A stretch of 42,624 nucleotides of DNA from Pontiellaceae bacterium B12219 (GTDB lineage Bacteria; Verrucomicrobiota; Kiritimatiellia; Kiritimatiellales; Pontiellaceae): positions 1 to 42,624 of the forward strand of contig JARNMJ010000036.1 in NCBI GenBank assembly GCA_029432795.1. Reading direction: 5' to 3'. The position numbers and the translations under genes are program-made. Position 1 is the first letter of the stretch. Each line of letters begins with the position of its first letter. Below are positions 8,887-19,700 of the stretch, in pieces. The notes beneath the pieces were generated by a model that was not told the DNA's origin, did not search any database, and saw nothing but the letters and a program-made list of their open reading frames with translations.

Positions 8887-11800
8887 ATGAATCGTTTAGT
8901 TAAGAGAACATTGAAGCTGTTATTGATCATGCTGCTTGGAGCGGGATCCGCCTCTGCATTATTCTTTGAAAATGACCTGACGGATGCGGCCAGTGTGGCG
9001 ATGGATTTTAAGGAGTATCGTTCCTCTCATAACAACAGTGTCTGGTCCTACACAAATGACTATGCACTGGCGCAGGACGGTACGGCCAATACCGTTCTTC
9101 AGGGGGGGGCCGTATTGGATTTTGTGACGGCCGATGACGATACCGCCCGCAGTTATCTGGGAACGGTCTATTCCAACTGGATGGATCATTCGTGGACGGC
9201 CCATATTGCGGTGGAAACTGTGAATGTCGACCCGAAGAATTATCTGTTCTTCGGACTGGGTGATCCGACGCCGAAAGAGAGTTATTACAACGAACCGCAG
9301 AATGGGCAGAGTATTTTTCTGTATTGGCAGTCAGGATCTTCCGGCTCCAAGATTTCAGTAAAGCTTAATGGTGCAACAGTAGAAAACACCGGGGTCTGGC
9401 AGGGCGATCCGGGGTATGACCTCTACATGACCTATAACCACACCAATAAGACTGTTAAATTTGATGTCGACAATTGGAACGGGGGCCGGGGGCTCGGCTC
9501 GGATCTCGATGTTTCAACGACAGAGATTTCCGTTGAGGGTCTCCTGACCGATACTAACAAAATGCACATCTTTTTTGGTGCGAATGCCAAGGTGACCTTT
9601 CGTGATTTTGATGTTGTTGAGGCCGGTGTGGCTGTCGAGGATCCTTCCTCGACTTCTGACGGTCGCTGGCTGACGGTCGAAGCCGAAGCGTATACGAGTC
9701 AGTCCGGCACACAGCTGGAAACCTGCAGTGATACCGGTGGCGGTCAAAATCTTGCCTATATTTCTGATGGCGACTGGTGCCTGTATGAAGATATCGCACT
9801 GGGTGCGGGGCAATCCTTGTTGAAACTTCGCACCGCGCGGGAAGACGGCGGCGATACTGGAAAAATTGAGGTGCGTCTGGACAGCACGACCGGAATCCTG
9901 CTGGGCGAGGTGGATGTTCCTGAAACCGGCGGATGGCAAAACTGGGAAACATTATACCTTCCCGTCTCTGTCACGAACCCGACCAACGATGTGGTTCTCG
10001 TCTTTACAGAAACGGGCACCACGAATGGCGGCTCCCTGTTCAACCTGAACTGGTGGTCGCGGTCTCCTCTGGTTGAAGCAGAAAATTTTGATGCCGGCGC
10101 CGGTTATCGCTTTGAAACCACAGCGGATATCGGCGGCGGGCAGAATCTGGGTTGGATTGATGCCGGAGAATGGATGGAATACACCATCAATGTGGAAACC
10201 ACCGGACTGCATCAGATTGATTTCCGTGTTGCTTCCGACGGTGGCAGCGACGGAATTGAAATCGTCAGCGATGGAAACACCATTGGCACGATGGCAGTTG
10301 CCGACACCGGCGATTATCAGGTGTGGGAGACGCAAAGCGTCTTTGTCAATTTTTCCGAAACCGGCGAGCAGACCCTGCGACTCGAATTTCTTGGCGGAGG
10401 ATTCAATCTGAACTGGTTCTCCTATGCGTCACTTTCTCTGGATGATGCGACTGAACTGACTGTAGGCACCGCGCGAAAGCAGATGATGCGATTAGGCTTG
10501 GATTATGAGCGTCTCTGGTACTGGTATGGCGATGGTCTCGATCCGGTTCCGGAGTGGTCGGTGAATGACTGTAATGTTGATTATCTCCGTACGGCAGTCG
10601 TTGCTAAATATGAGCTGGAGGAGGCGACCGATCCATCCGGTTATAATTTGTCGGCTTATACGAGCAAGGTTATCCCGATGATGACGGCCATGCAGCAAGC
10701 CAATCCGAATATTAAATGGTTTGCTTCACCGCGTCCGCTGAATGAATCCTATCCGAATAAAAAATGGGAAGGCTCAAACGTGACGTGGCAACCCTATCCA
10801 ATTTGGGTGACAGGTGCCACGACCCCGATTAGTGGAGATTATGCTTTTGACCCGATTAAGTGCGCCCAATATCTGATTCGCTACCTGCGCTTGATGAAGC
10901 ATTATGGATTTAAAATCAGCTATCTTGATCTGACGAATGAATGGCAGGAAAATGATAATTCCTCTGGTAATCCTCCGGGACGCATCAATCAGGCCGCTGC
11001 GCGCGATTTAGTGGAATATATGAAAGCGTATATCGCCATTCCGCCGGATCCGGCCTCTGACCCTACCGATCCGACCGGTTTCTATGCGGCCAATTATCCT
11101 CAGCTTGAGGCCGATGACATGCCGCTGACAATTGGCGCTTCTTCCTGGAACTATTTGCAGGGAACATCCTGGATCCATAATCTGGATACGCAGCGCCGCC
11201 GGGACGCCATTGATATTGCATCCAGCCATAATACGGATAGATCCGGGACGGCTCAGGCCTTCGTGGATGAAGTTCATGCGACGCTGGGTGCAGATACCGA
11301 AGTCTGGGAAACCGAGCAGCATGGCTGGAAGAGCACGTCGGGCGAAAACGAAGTCACATCTTTTTATTATTACATTCAATCCATTCGTGCCGGCTTTACC
11401 GGACTCAATGGCTGGTTGGCTATCGGCACTTCCGGGCAGGGGCACAGCTACTTGATCAACAACGGCTCCACGGTGACCCGCAACGTGAAGTATTATATCT
11501 TCAAAAAGCTCTCAACCACATCAAACTACGGCTATGCGTTGGATATGGATGAACTTTCAACAGATTCCACCATGGCGCTGGTTCGCGATAACCTGCTGAC
11601 TGTATGGGTGAACAATACGTCAACCGCCTCTGAATTGGTTGAAATCGATTTCAGCGGCCATGTTCGTGACGGTTCGCCGATAACGTACACACGCTGGAGC
11701 GAATCGCTTGCGGTAGAGGGCATAGAAGGAACGCCCATTTCTTCAGATAGTTCTTCGTTTCTGGCATCCATCGATGGCGAATCGCTCTACTGCTTCGAAA

Positions 11801-13206
11801 TTCCGCTCGTCGACAACGAAGACAACTTCCCGTTCGTGCAGGCGGAGACTTACGATGCCGGATCGGGCGTTTCTGTTCTGGGAGATGGCGTGGCGTTTGC
11901 TACTGCCGGTTCAGAAATCGAATTCGATCTGGACGTCACGAAAACGGGAGGCTTTGGTGTTGGATTCCGGGTTTCTTCCGCCAGTGCTCATATTCGGTTC
12001 GACATCTACGAGGGCTCGACCCTGATGGGCTCGGTCGATCAGGCTCCCACCGGCGACGCGCAAACCTGGACCACCGTCTATACGACGCTGCAGCTCGACG
12101 GCGGTCCGATGAATCTGAAAATCGTGGCAACCGGCGGCGGTTGGAATCTGGACTCGATTGAGTTCGAGTCGGGCGATGCTCCCGCCGCACCAACCGGTCT
12201 CTACTCAACGCTCGGCACGTTGATGGTAGCCCTTGATTGGGAAGCGGTCGATGGCGTCGACACCTATGAGGTGAAGCGTTCCACGGTCAAAGGGTCGGGC
12301 TATGTCACGATTGCCAGCACAAGCGGACTGACTTACACCGACACAACCGTTGAAGCCGGCCAGACGTACTATTATGTGATTTCCGTATCCAACCGGTATG
12401 GTTCGAATGAGTCCGCTGTTGCAACGGGATATGGTCTTGCCTACGACATGATCGGTCCGGATTCATCTTACGCGGAGAGTAATCCGGAATTGGAGAAAGA
12501 CAACCTGTTCGACAAGGATGTGAATACCTTCTATGACACCACCGCCAACAACAGCTGGGCGGGCCTTGACTTCGGTGCGGGCAACGAACAGCAGATAACA
12601 CAGGTTGACTATGTGCTGCGGGATTGGTCACTCTCTTATGAGCGTGCAACCAACGCCACGTTCGAGGCGGCCAACTCGGCCGACTTCTCGGATGCGGTGG
12701 TTCTGTTTACGGTCACGCCAGCTGTTCAGACCTTCCCGGCAGTGAATTCCGAGACGATTGCCGACCCGAACGGCTACCGTTATGTTCGACTCAAAGCGGC
12801 TCCAGGCAGACCCCTCTATACCTTTGCCGAGCTGGATATTAGCAGTGTGGCCGCTTCAACAACAAACGGCACTTCGATGGCCTGGCTGAAACAGTATGGA
12901 TTGTCGCCCGTTGATGACGAGCTCGATAACGACCACGATGGTCTGCTGACCTGGGAAGAATATATTGCAGGGCTGAATCCAACGAACCCGGATGCCTTCC
13001 TCTTGTCAGGAACGATGTCCGATGCTGCGAAGAGTCTCTCCTGGGATGCCGTGAGTGGCCGTGTCTATAACATCTATTGGGCGAGTAATTTGGTTGATGG
13101 GTTCTCGCTGGTTGAAAGCAATGCTCTTAATGGATTCTATATCGATTCAGCGCATGCAGATGACGAAGCAGGATTCTATAAAATCACGGTGGAACTTGAG
13201 CCGTAG
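8887..13206 (+). CDS. Large secreted GH30-like glycosidase with CBM6, FN3 and F5/8C-like modules
   Basis: This is a 1439-residue modular enzyme. After the signal peptide (1-25) come a lectin-like beta-sandwich (about 26-258), CBM6 modules at about 263-394 and 395-514 (VEAEAY..., VEAENFDAG, both with GGGQNL), and a clan GH-A TIM barrel plus beta domain at about 522-975. The barrel carries LTNEWQ with Glu685 as acid/base candidate and VWETEQHG with Glu810 as nucleophile candidate, closest by eye to GH30. A third CBM6-like module (981-1096), an FN3 domain (1099-1181), an F5/8C-like module (1188-1321) and a C-terminal segment with DNDHDGLLTWEEY follow. GH30 assignment is by pattern; other GH-A families are possible. 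The many binding modules suggest endo-action on an insoluble or gel-like glycan. Confidence 0.8.
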   Translation: MNRLVKRTLKLLLIMLLGAGSASALFFENDLTDAASVAMDFKEYRSSHNNSVWSYTNDYALAQDGTANTVLQGGAVLDFVTADDDTARSYLGTVYSNWMDHSWTAHIAVETVNVDPKNYLFFGLGDPTPKESYYNEPQNGQSIFLYWQSGSSGSKISVKLNGATVENTGVWQGDPGYDLYMTYNHTNKTVKFDVDNWNGGRGLGSDLDVSTTEISVEGLLTDTNKMHIFFGANAKVTFRDFDVVEAGVAVEDPSSTSDGRWLTVEAEAYTSQSGTQLETCSDTGGGQNLAYISDGDWCLYEDIALGAGQSLLKLRTAREDGGDTGKIEVRLDSTTGILLGEVDVPETGGWQNWETLYLPVSVTNPTNDVVLVFTETGTTNGGSLFNLNWWSRSPLVEAENFDAGAGYRFETTADIGGGQNLGWIDAGEWMEYTINVETTGLHQIDFRVASDGGSDGIEIVSDGNTIGTMAVADTGDYQVWETQSVFVNFSETGEQTLRLEFLGGGFNLNWFSYASLSLDDATELTVGTARKQMMRLGLDYERLWYWYGDGLDPVPEWSVNDCNVDYLRTAVVAKYELEEATDPSGYNLSAYTSKVIPMMTAMQQANPNIKWFASPRPLNESYPNKKWEGSNVTWQPYPIWVTGATTPISGDYAFDPIKCAQYLIRYLRLMKHYGFKISYLDLTNEWQENDNSSGNPPGRINQAAARDLVEYMKAYIAIPPDPASDPTDPTGFYAANYPQLEADDMPLTIGASSWNYLQGTSWIHNLDTQRRRDAIDIASSHNTDRSGTAQAFVDEVHATLGADTEVWETEQHGWKSTSGENEVTSFYYYIQSIRAGFTGLNGWLAIGTSGQGHSYLINNGSTVTRNVKYYIFKKLSTTSNYGYALDMDELSTDSTMALVRDNLLTVWVNNTSTASELVEIDFSGHVRDGSPITYTRWSESLAVEGIEGTPISSDSSSFLASIDGESLYCFEIPLVDNEDNFPFVQAETYDAGSGVSVLGDGVAFATAGSEIEFDLDVTKTGGFGVGFRVSSASAHIRFDIYEGSTLMGSVDQAPTGDAQTWTTVYTTLQLDGGPMNLKIVATGGGWNLDSIEFESGDAPAAPTGLYSTLGTLMVALDWEAVDGVDTYEVKRSTVKGSGYVTIASTSGLTYTDTTVEAGQTYYYVISVSNRYGSNESAVATGYGLAYDMIGPDSSYAESNPELEKDNLFDKDVNTFYDTTANNSWAGLDFGAGNEQQITQVDYVLRDWSLSYERATNATFEAANSADFSDAVVLFTVTPAVQTFPAVNSETIADPNGYRYVRLKAAPGRPLYTFAELDISSVAASTTNGTSMAWLKQYGLSPVDDELDNDHDGLLTWEEYIAGLNPTNPDAFLLSGTMSDAAKSLSWDAVSGRVYNIYWASNLVDGFSLVESNALNGFYIDSAHADDEAGFYKITVELEP

Positions 13207-13274
13207 GCGGCGTCCTTGGACAAGATGCAAATGCCGATTTCAGGTGTAACAATTAAGATCTGGGAAAAGATAAT

Positions 13275-14144
13275 ATGAAGGTAATGAACACAATGATGAC
13301 AGGCGCGCTCGTTTGCGCGATTGCGGGTTGCCAGCATGCCAGGCAGGAGGAAACCATTCAGCCGTTGGTGCTGGGTTATGGCGAAGATGCATTCACGGTA
13401 GGTGAGCTGCTTTATGAAACCGATTTTTCCGATGCAGACGATTGGGTGCTGCAGATTTCGGAAAATCCGAATTCGGATGCAGAAGCCGTGGTTCAACTGG
13501 AAGACGGGATGATGGATCTTTACATGCCGGCATTGGGATGCACTGCGTGGCTGGATGAAGAATTCGAAGGTCCGATTGCGATTGTTTATCAGGTGCGCTG
13601 TCCGCTGGAGACCATTGATGGCGAAGACATCATCGCCACCGATATTAATAACTTCTGGAACTGCTCCGATCCGCGCGATTCTGATGCGGTGCTGGATGCG
13701 ACGGACACACATTATAACGGCGGCTTTGTGAGCTACCATGAAATGCACGGATATTATGCCAGCACGGGCGGAGGTCTCAACACGACCACGCGCATGCGCC
13801 GCTATCCGCGCTGGATCGACGGAAAGGATGTCCCGCATCTATCGCTGAACAGTCAGGATGGAAATCCGGAACACCTCATTACGCCCGGGAAATGGCATAC
13901 CATTCAGCTGGTCGCCTGCGACGGGCTCGTCCAGTACATCCAGGACGGCAGCGTGGTATATGAAATCAAATACGGGGATAAAATCATGTCCGAGGACCGC
14001 CCGGACGGGAAGCCCGTTCAGTCCGAGGCCGTCTACACTCGCGAAGCGTATCCCGCCTATACCGAAGGCTACTTCGGCTTCCGCCTGGTGCGTACGCATC
14101 ATCAGTATCGAAACCTGAAAATCTATCAGCTGGATCCTCGTTGA
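13275..14144 (+). CDS. Lipoprotein of unknown function (DUF6250-like, tentative)
   Basis: This is a 289-residue lipoprotein: the leader ends AIAGC, placing lipid-modified Cys near residue 19. The body has features of a concanavalin-like jelly roll (LLYETDFSDADDWVLQ, GFVSYHEMHGYYAS, NTTTRMRRYPRW, GKWHTIQLVACDG, GYFGFRLVRTHHQYRNLKIY). This resembles domains annotated DUF6250 next to glycan-degradation genes, but I cite that from memory. No catalytic motif can be named. It lies 68 bp after the GH30-like gene and may bind or cleave the same polysaccharide at the cell surface. The start has no strong ribosome site; the lipobox supports it. Confidence 0.65.
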   Translation: MKVMNTMMTGALVCAIAGCQHARQEETIQPLVLGYGEDAFTVGELLYETDFSDADDWVLQISENPNSDAEAVVQLEDGMMDLYMPALGCTAWLDEEFEGPIAIVYQVRCPLETIDGEDIIATDINNFWNCSDPRDSDAVLDATDTHYNGGFVSYHEMHGYYASTGGGLNTTTRMRRYPRWIDGKDVPHLSLNSQDGNPEHLITPGKWHTIQLVACDGLVQYIQDGSVVYEIKYGDKIMSEDRPDGKPVQSEAVYTREAYPAYTEGYFGFRLVRTHHQYRNLKIYQLDPR

Positions 14145-14146
14145 GT

Positions 14147-14210
14147 GTGTCCAGAATTGTAGAGCGGAAATGGCTGAGGAACGATGCCTTTCCGCCGAGC
14201 GGCTGGACAC
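14147..14210. repeat. Long nested inverted repeat (64 nt hairpin)
   Basis: The outer arms GTGTCCAG (14147-14154) and CTGGACAC (14203-14210) are perfect. The inner arms GCGGAAA (14164-14170) and TTTCCGC (14189-14195) are perfect, and GGC/GCC continue the inner stem past one bulged T. It starts 3 bp after the lipoprotein stop. It has no T-run, so it is either an mRNA-stabilising or attenuating hairpin, or a small palindromic repeat element. Confidence 0.5.
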
Positions 14211-14297
14211 GAAGCGAGGCTGAAAACTTGCAAGCCAACGTTTAGCAAGCTCAACCATTCCATCCCTACAAACCCAGTAGTATAACAAAGGAACAAA

Positions 14298-15203
14298 ATG
14301 TTGAAAACTAACGAAATTCAGATCAGAGACCCGTTCATTGTGCCGATTGCAGCAGAGGGTGTGTATTATATGTTCGGCACCACCGATAAAAACTGTTGGC
14401 TGCCGCCGGGCACCGGCTTCGACTGCTACAAAAGCAACGACCTCGAAAACTGGGAAGGGCCGATTCCGGCGTTCCGACCTTCTGCAGCTTTCTGGGCGAC
14501 GAAAAACTACTGGGCACCGGAGGTGCACGAATATAACGGCCGGTTTTATATGTTTGCCACCTTCAAGGCGGAGCGGCGCTACCGCGGCACACAGATTCTG
14601 GTGTCGGATTCAATCGAAGGACCCTACGAACCGCTGACGGATGGACCGGTCACGCCGTACAATTGGGAATGCCTGGACGGTACGCTGTTTGTCGATGAGG
14701 AAGATCAGCCGTGGATCGTATTCTGCCATGAATGGACGCAGGTGCATAACGGTTCGATCTGCGCTATGCCGCTTTCAACCGATCTGAAAGAGGCGGTGGG
14801 GAAACCGCAGTTTCTTTTTGATGCCACGGAAGCCAAGTGGGTGCGTCAGTTAAAGGACTGGCCGGTTGAGGGCGATGGCGAGCGCCATCGGATGCCGGCG
14901 TATGTGACCGACGGACCGAGTTTCCAACGATTGGAAAACGGAACGTTGGCGATGCTCTGGTCGAGCATGGGCGATCAGGGCTATGCCATGGGCGTAGCGT
15001 TGTCGGAATCGGGCAAGATTTCCGGACCCTGGAAACAGGTGGATGAACCGCTCTGGGGAAAGGACGGCGGGCACGGCATGATTTTCCAAACCCTGGAAGG
15101 TCAGCTGATGATGACGTTCCATTCCCCGAATGATACCCCGAATGAGCGCCCGGTATTTATTGCCATCGAAGAGACTTCGGGCGGCATTTGTATTAAGACA
15201 TAA
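14298..15203 (+). CDS. Cytoplasmic GH43-like glycosidase
   Basis: This 301-residue GH43-type propeller lacks a signal peptide: it opens directly with MLKTNEIQIRDPFIV, placing the general-base Asp at residue 11. Further landmarks are YWAPEVHEY (blade 2), Asp127 in LDGTLFVDEEDQPW (pKa-modulator position) and TDGPSF around Asp205, where many GH43 enzymes have a Glu in an EGP motif. KDGGHGMIF near the C-terminus is usual for this subgroup. It is distant from the two secreted GH43-like copies. The start follows AAAGGA at 14287-14292. An intracellular location implies that small oligosaccharides are imported, though no transporter is encoded in the window. Confidence 0.85.
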   Translation: MLKTNEIQIRDPFIVPIAAEGVYYMFGTTDKNCWLPPGTGFDCYKSNDLENWEGPIPAFRPSAAFWATKNYWAPEVHEYNGRFYMFATFKAERRYRGTQILVSDSIEGPYEPLTDGPVTPYNWECLDGTLFVDEEDQPWIVFCHEWTQVHNGSICAMPLSTDLKEAVGKPQFLFDATEAKWVRQLKDWPVEGDGERHRMPAYVTDGPSFQRLENGTLAMLWSSMGDQGYAMGVALSESGKISGPWKQVDEPLWGKDGGHGMIFQTLEGQLMMTFHSPNDTPNERPVFIAIEETSGGICIKT

Positions 15204-15326
15204 AGTTCCATTATGTTGTTTCATTCGCAGGCCTGCGTGCGGAGTGGCTTTCCTTATTCAGCCGGTTGGGAAAAGTTTCATGCCTGTTGGTGTAGAGTCG
15301 TAAATCGTAGCAAAGGAGTAAATTGA

Positions 15327-16670
15327 ATGAAGTTGTCCATATTAATTACGTTATTCGGCCTGATGCTTAGTCCATCATGGGCTGCTCAGCCCAATTTTAT
15401 TGTGATCTACGCCGATGATATGGGCTATGGCGATCTGGGGTGCTACGGTGCCGAAGGGTATGAAACGCCAGCATTGGATCAAATGGCGAGGGAGGGCATG
15501 CGTTTTACCGACTTTTCGACATCGAGTTCGGTGTGTACACCATCGCGGGCCGGTATGCTGACCGGCCGTTTTGCTCAGCGCTGGGGGCATGATAACAGCG
15601 TTTATTTTCCGCACAGCAAAAACGGGATGCCGCCTTCGGAAATTACGATCGCAGAATTGCTAAAAGGGGCGGGATACCGGACGGCGCTGGTTGGTAAATG
15701 GCACCTTGGCCATCGCTCTGATTATCTGCCGACTTCACAGGGGTTTGATCTGTTTTACGGAATCCCCTACAGCAATGATATGTGGCAGGCCCCTGAAATA
15801 CCGTTGGCTGATACCGTGATATTTAACGAGGGACTGACCCTCGAAAACTATCTGGAAAAGAAGGACCTGAAGAAAAAATACAAAGGCAGGGTTCCTTTGA
15901 TGTCGGGAATGCAGGTGATTGAATGGCCGGTTGACCAATCGACCCTGACGAAGCGTTACACCGAAAAGGCGCAGGCGTTTATATCAGCCAATAAAGAGAA
16001 CCCGTTCTTCCTCTATCTGGCGCATGCGATGCCGCACGTCCCGCTGTATGCTTCCGAAGCCTTTGCAGGGAAAACGGAGCGAGGTCTGTATGGCGATGTG
16101 ATTGCAGAGTTGGACTGGTCCGTTGGGCAGATTCTTCAAACGTTAAGGGAAAATGACCTCGCTAAAAACTCCTTGGTCATCTTCACCTCCGATAACGGCC
16201 CATACCTAGCCGGCAAAGAGCACGGCGGCAGTGCCGGGCCGCTGCGGGATGGAAAGTTCAAAGCCTACGAAGGTGGCTGTCGGGTGCCTTGTATTGCCTG
16301 GCAACCCGGAACGGTTCCGTCGGAATCTGTCTGCGAAGCGCAACTGTCCACACTGGATCTGTTTCCGACCTTTTCCGCGTTGGCCGGGATCGATGTTCCG
16401 AAGAATCGCCCGATGGACGGTTTCGATATTTGTTCCGTGCTGAAGGGCGATTTCAAGAATGCTCCGCAGCGCGAATGGTATCTGTACCGTGGGCAGGCAA
16501 TCCGGGTTGGCGACTGGAAATATGTGCGGGATAAAAATCGAGACCAGCTGTTTGATCTGGCTACAGACATTGGCGAGAAAAACAATGTGGCGCAGCAGTA
16601 TCCGGAAAAAACACAAGAGTTGGCCGAGAAGTTGACAGAGGTAACCGCTCAGATCACCACGGGGAAATAA
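15327..16670 (+). CDS. Secreted arylsulfatase-type sulfatase
   Basis: This is a 447-residue formylglycine sulfatase with a signal peptide (1-20, ending WAA). The maturation motif is CTPSRAGMLTGR with Cys70 as the formylglycine precursor. ADDMGYGDLGCYG provides the first metal ligands, GKWHLGH the catalytic Lys/His, and TSDNG the second metal pair. The C-terminus (RVGDWKYVRDKNRDQLFDL) is typical of the family, and all expected residues are present. The start follows AAAGGAG at 15312-15318. It lies between the cytoplasmic GH43 and the GH2-like enzyme on the same strand, so it probably desulfates an intermediate of the same polymer; the sulfated position is unknown. Confidence 0.93.
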   Translation: MKLSILITLFGLMLSPSWAAQPNFIVIYADDMGYGDLGCYGAEGYETPALDQMAREGMRFTDFSTSSSVCTPSRAGMLTGRFAQRWGHDNSVYFPHSKNGMPPSEITIAELLKGAGYRTALVGKWHLGHRSDYLPTSQGFDLFYGIPYSNDMWQAPEIPLADTVIFNEGLTLENYLEKKDLKKKYKGRVPLMSGMQVIEWPVDQSTLTKRYTEKAQAFISANKENPFFLYLAHAMPHVPLYASEAFAGKTERGLYGDVIAELDWSVGQILQTLRENDLAKNSLVIFTSDNGPYLAGKEHGGSAGPLRDGKFKAYEGGCRVPCIAWQPGTVPSESVCEAQLSTLDLFPTFSALAGIDVPKNRPMDGFDICSVLKGDFKNAPQREWYLYRGQAIRVGDWKYVRDKNRDQLFDLATDIGEKNNVAQQYPEKTQELAEKLTEVTAQITTGK

Positions 16671-16759
16671 TCCGACCTGGTTCTGGTTGATGGGGAGCGA
16701 AGAGAATGGTTTATGACGGTATCTTTGGTGTCGTTTGGATGAATGAAAAGGAATGACTG

Positions 16760-19700
16760 ATGAAAAAAGGTTGTATGCTATTGGGCGGGCTGCTGGTTGT
16801 CGCTTCGGCACAGGCGAGGGATCAGGTCGACCTCAGTGGTTCGGGGTGGAAACTCTGGCGGGATGTGGATGCCGCCTGGCAGCATGAGCCGCTGTTTGCT
16901 CCGCCGGTTAATCTGGCGGACGTGCCGGCGTTCCCTCCGACGGGCGGATGGGCTGTTTTGAACGGTGCGAGCGCGTTGGATGTTGCTGTTCCGGGAACGG
17001 TGGTGGAGTATGTGTTTGAAAATCCGGATGTGGATGAAACGAACGCGTCCAACCTGTATTCGCCGTTCCTCGGGGTCAGCTGGTGGAGCCGCTCGGTTGC
17101 GGTACCGGAGTCTTTCTCCGGCAAACGCCTGATCCTGAAGTTTGAAGCGGTGCGGCAGCGTGCGGAGGTTTTTGTCAATCAACAGCTCGTGGCCTACGAC
17201 GTGGTCGGCTACACCCCGTTTGAAGTGGATCTTACGGACCTCGTGAAACCCGGTAAATCTTTTCAATTGGATGTTCGGGTGACCAATCCCGGCGGTAATT
17301 ATGACTGGGAAGACTTTCGGCAGTTTAAGTGGGGTGACTATGTGCTGCCTTATGGACATGCGTTCGGCGGCATTACCGGCGATGTACAGCTTGAGGCGGT
17401 TGATCCCGTGTACCTGGAAGATGTCTATGTGCAGAATACGCCCGATCCGAAACGTGTCGTGGTGCATACAACGCTCCGGAATACGCAGGCGGCTGCAAAA
17501 ACAGCGGATCTGCAGGTTCGGGTTTTCGAAAAAGCGAACCCGGAAACAGTGGTTTTTTCCAATGTTCGGAAATCAGTGCAGGTCGATCCCGGGGACCAGA
17601 CGGTCGAGGTCGCGGTCGATGCGCCGGAGGCAAAGCTATGGGATTTGGAAAACCCGAATCTGTATGTGGTAGATGTTCAGTTGGTTCAGGACGGAGCGCC
17701 AACCGACGGGGTTGCAACGCCGTTTGGATTCCGCTGGTTTGAAGTGGATGGAATTGGAGAAAACGCGCTGTTCCGCTTGAACGGAAAGCGCATTGTGGTC
17801 CGCACGGCGATTAGCTGGGGCTACTGGCCGGTCAATGTATATACCCCGACCGAGGCGCTGGCTGAGCAGCAGATTCGTACCGCTCAGGAGCTGGGGCTGA
17901 ATATGCTCGATTTCCATCGCAGCATTGGTCAGCCGTTGGTGCTCGATAAGGCGGACGAAATGGGACTGCTCTACTATGCAGAGCCGGGCGGATATATTGC
18001 CGGTGGCACTGATCCGTTTGCACAGCAACTGGCGCGCGAAAAACTGTTCCGCATGATCAAGCGCGATCGCAGCCATCCTTCGCTGGTGATTTATAACATG
18101 GTCAACGAGCAATGGGATTTCTTTGGTGCGGATGAAAATCCCGAGATGCGCGAAGTGTTTAAGAAAGACATCGCCGCCGCGCACGCCATCGATCCCAGTC
18201 GCGTCATCACCTTTGCCTCCACCTGGTCGGAACCCGGTGAGCACGAGCAGTTCACCAAACTGCACATGCGGCCTTTCGACGATCAGCTCCATTTTACCGG
18301 CTGGTGGGATTTGCACCGCGCGAATGGTCCCGAAACCTGGCGCGATAGTTTTTATCGCGGGCCGGAAGATCATTTCATGCATACTGACAATGCCTCTGAA
18401 ATCGTTTTCTGGGGCGAGGAGGGAGCTGTTTCTGCGCCGCCGCGGATGGCGCTGCTGAAGAAGGATTTTGAAGCGGAGCCGCGGTTGGGATTCGATGGTG
18501 CCATCTACCTGCATTGGTATGACCTGATGGATGACTATCTGACCCGCAAAAATCTGCGTGATGTGTTCCCGGATGTGGATACCTTTACAAAAAAACTCAG
18601 CGAGGTCAGCTTTGTCCACCAGGGCCGCAAGATTGAGGATTTCCGAATTTGCGACCTGAACGACGGCTACACGGTGAATGGCTGGGAGGCGCAGCCTTTT
18701 GAAAACCACTCCAGTGTGGTGGATATTTTCAGGCATCCGAAATCGAATCCGGAGATCATTTCCTACTATAACCAGCCGCTTTATATCGCCGTGAAAATCC
18801 GCGGTCAGGTGAACCGTCTGCCGGCGAAACCGATGGTGGACTTTTATATGGTCAACGAGAAGGATCTCAACGGTCCGCATTCCTTGGAAATGAAAGCCAT
18901 TGCTCCCGATGGAAACGTTGTGTTCAACAAAACGCAGACCGTTGATGTGGCGGGTGGAGATACCTATGGCCAACTGCTGTTGCGTGATGTGGAGATGGAG
19001 CTTGCGGGACTGCCCGGAGAATATCGGGTGGAAGCGCGCCTGTTGGATAAACAAGGGAATGTGAAAGCGGAGGGGCATGACACCGTGGTGACGGTCGACT
19101 GGCAATCTGCCGACCTTTCCGGGAACGGCGCGGTGTTTGAGAGCAACCCGGATGTCTCTCGCTTTTTGCAGGAAGGGTTCGGGCTGACGGTTCCGGCGTA
19201 TGACGGAACGCAGGGGAAACTCGACTGGCTGGTTGTCACTCGGCCTCCGGAGCCTTTCATGGAACTCGTGGGGTGCGATGATCTGATCGATAAAAACGGG
19301 CAACCCGGCGGGTTAACCGTCAGCTACTATCGCGGGGATGACTTCCGGGAAAAGTTCGGCGAACGTATTGATGAGCGCGTGTACTTTGATGCCGACCGCG
19401 GGGCAACACCCGATGCATGCGTGCCGTTGATTCAGGATTACAGTATTCGCTGGGAAGGTCAGGTTGTTCCAACTGCGAGCGGTGAGTATGAATTCGAAAT
19501 GCTGCGCGACGGTCGTGATGAAAAACTGCGCCTGCAGGTCAACGGGCAAACGATTATCGATAACTGGAGCAATCCGCGTAAACGAGGAAACCTTTCAGGA
19601 AAAATCATGCTGGAGGGCGGCACGCCGGTTTCGATCGTGGTGGAGAGTTATAACGGCGATGGCGGCGCACGAACGCATTTGCTCTGGAAAGCGCCCGGAC

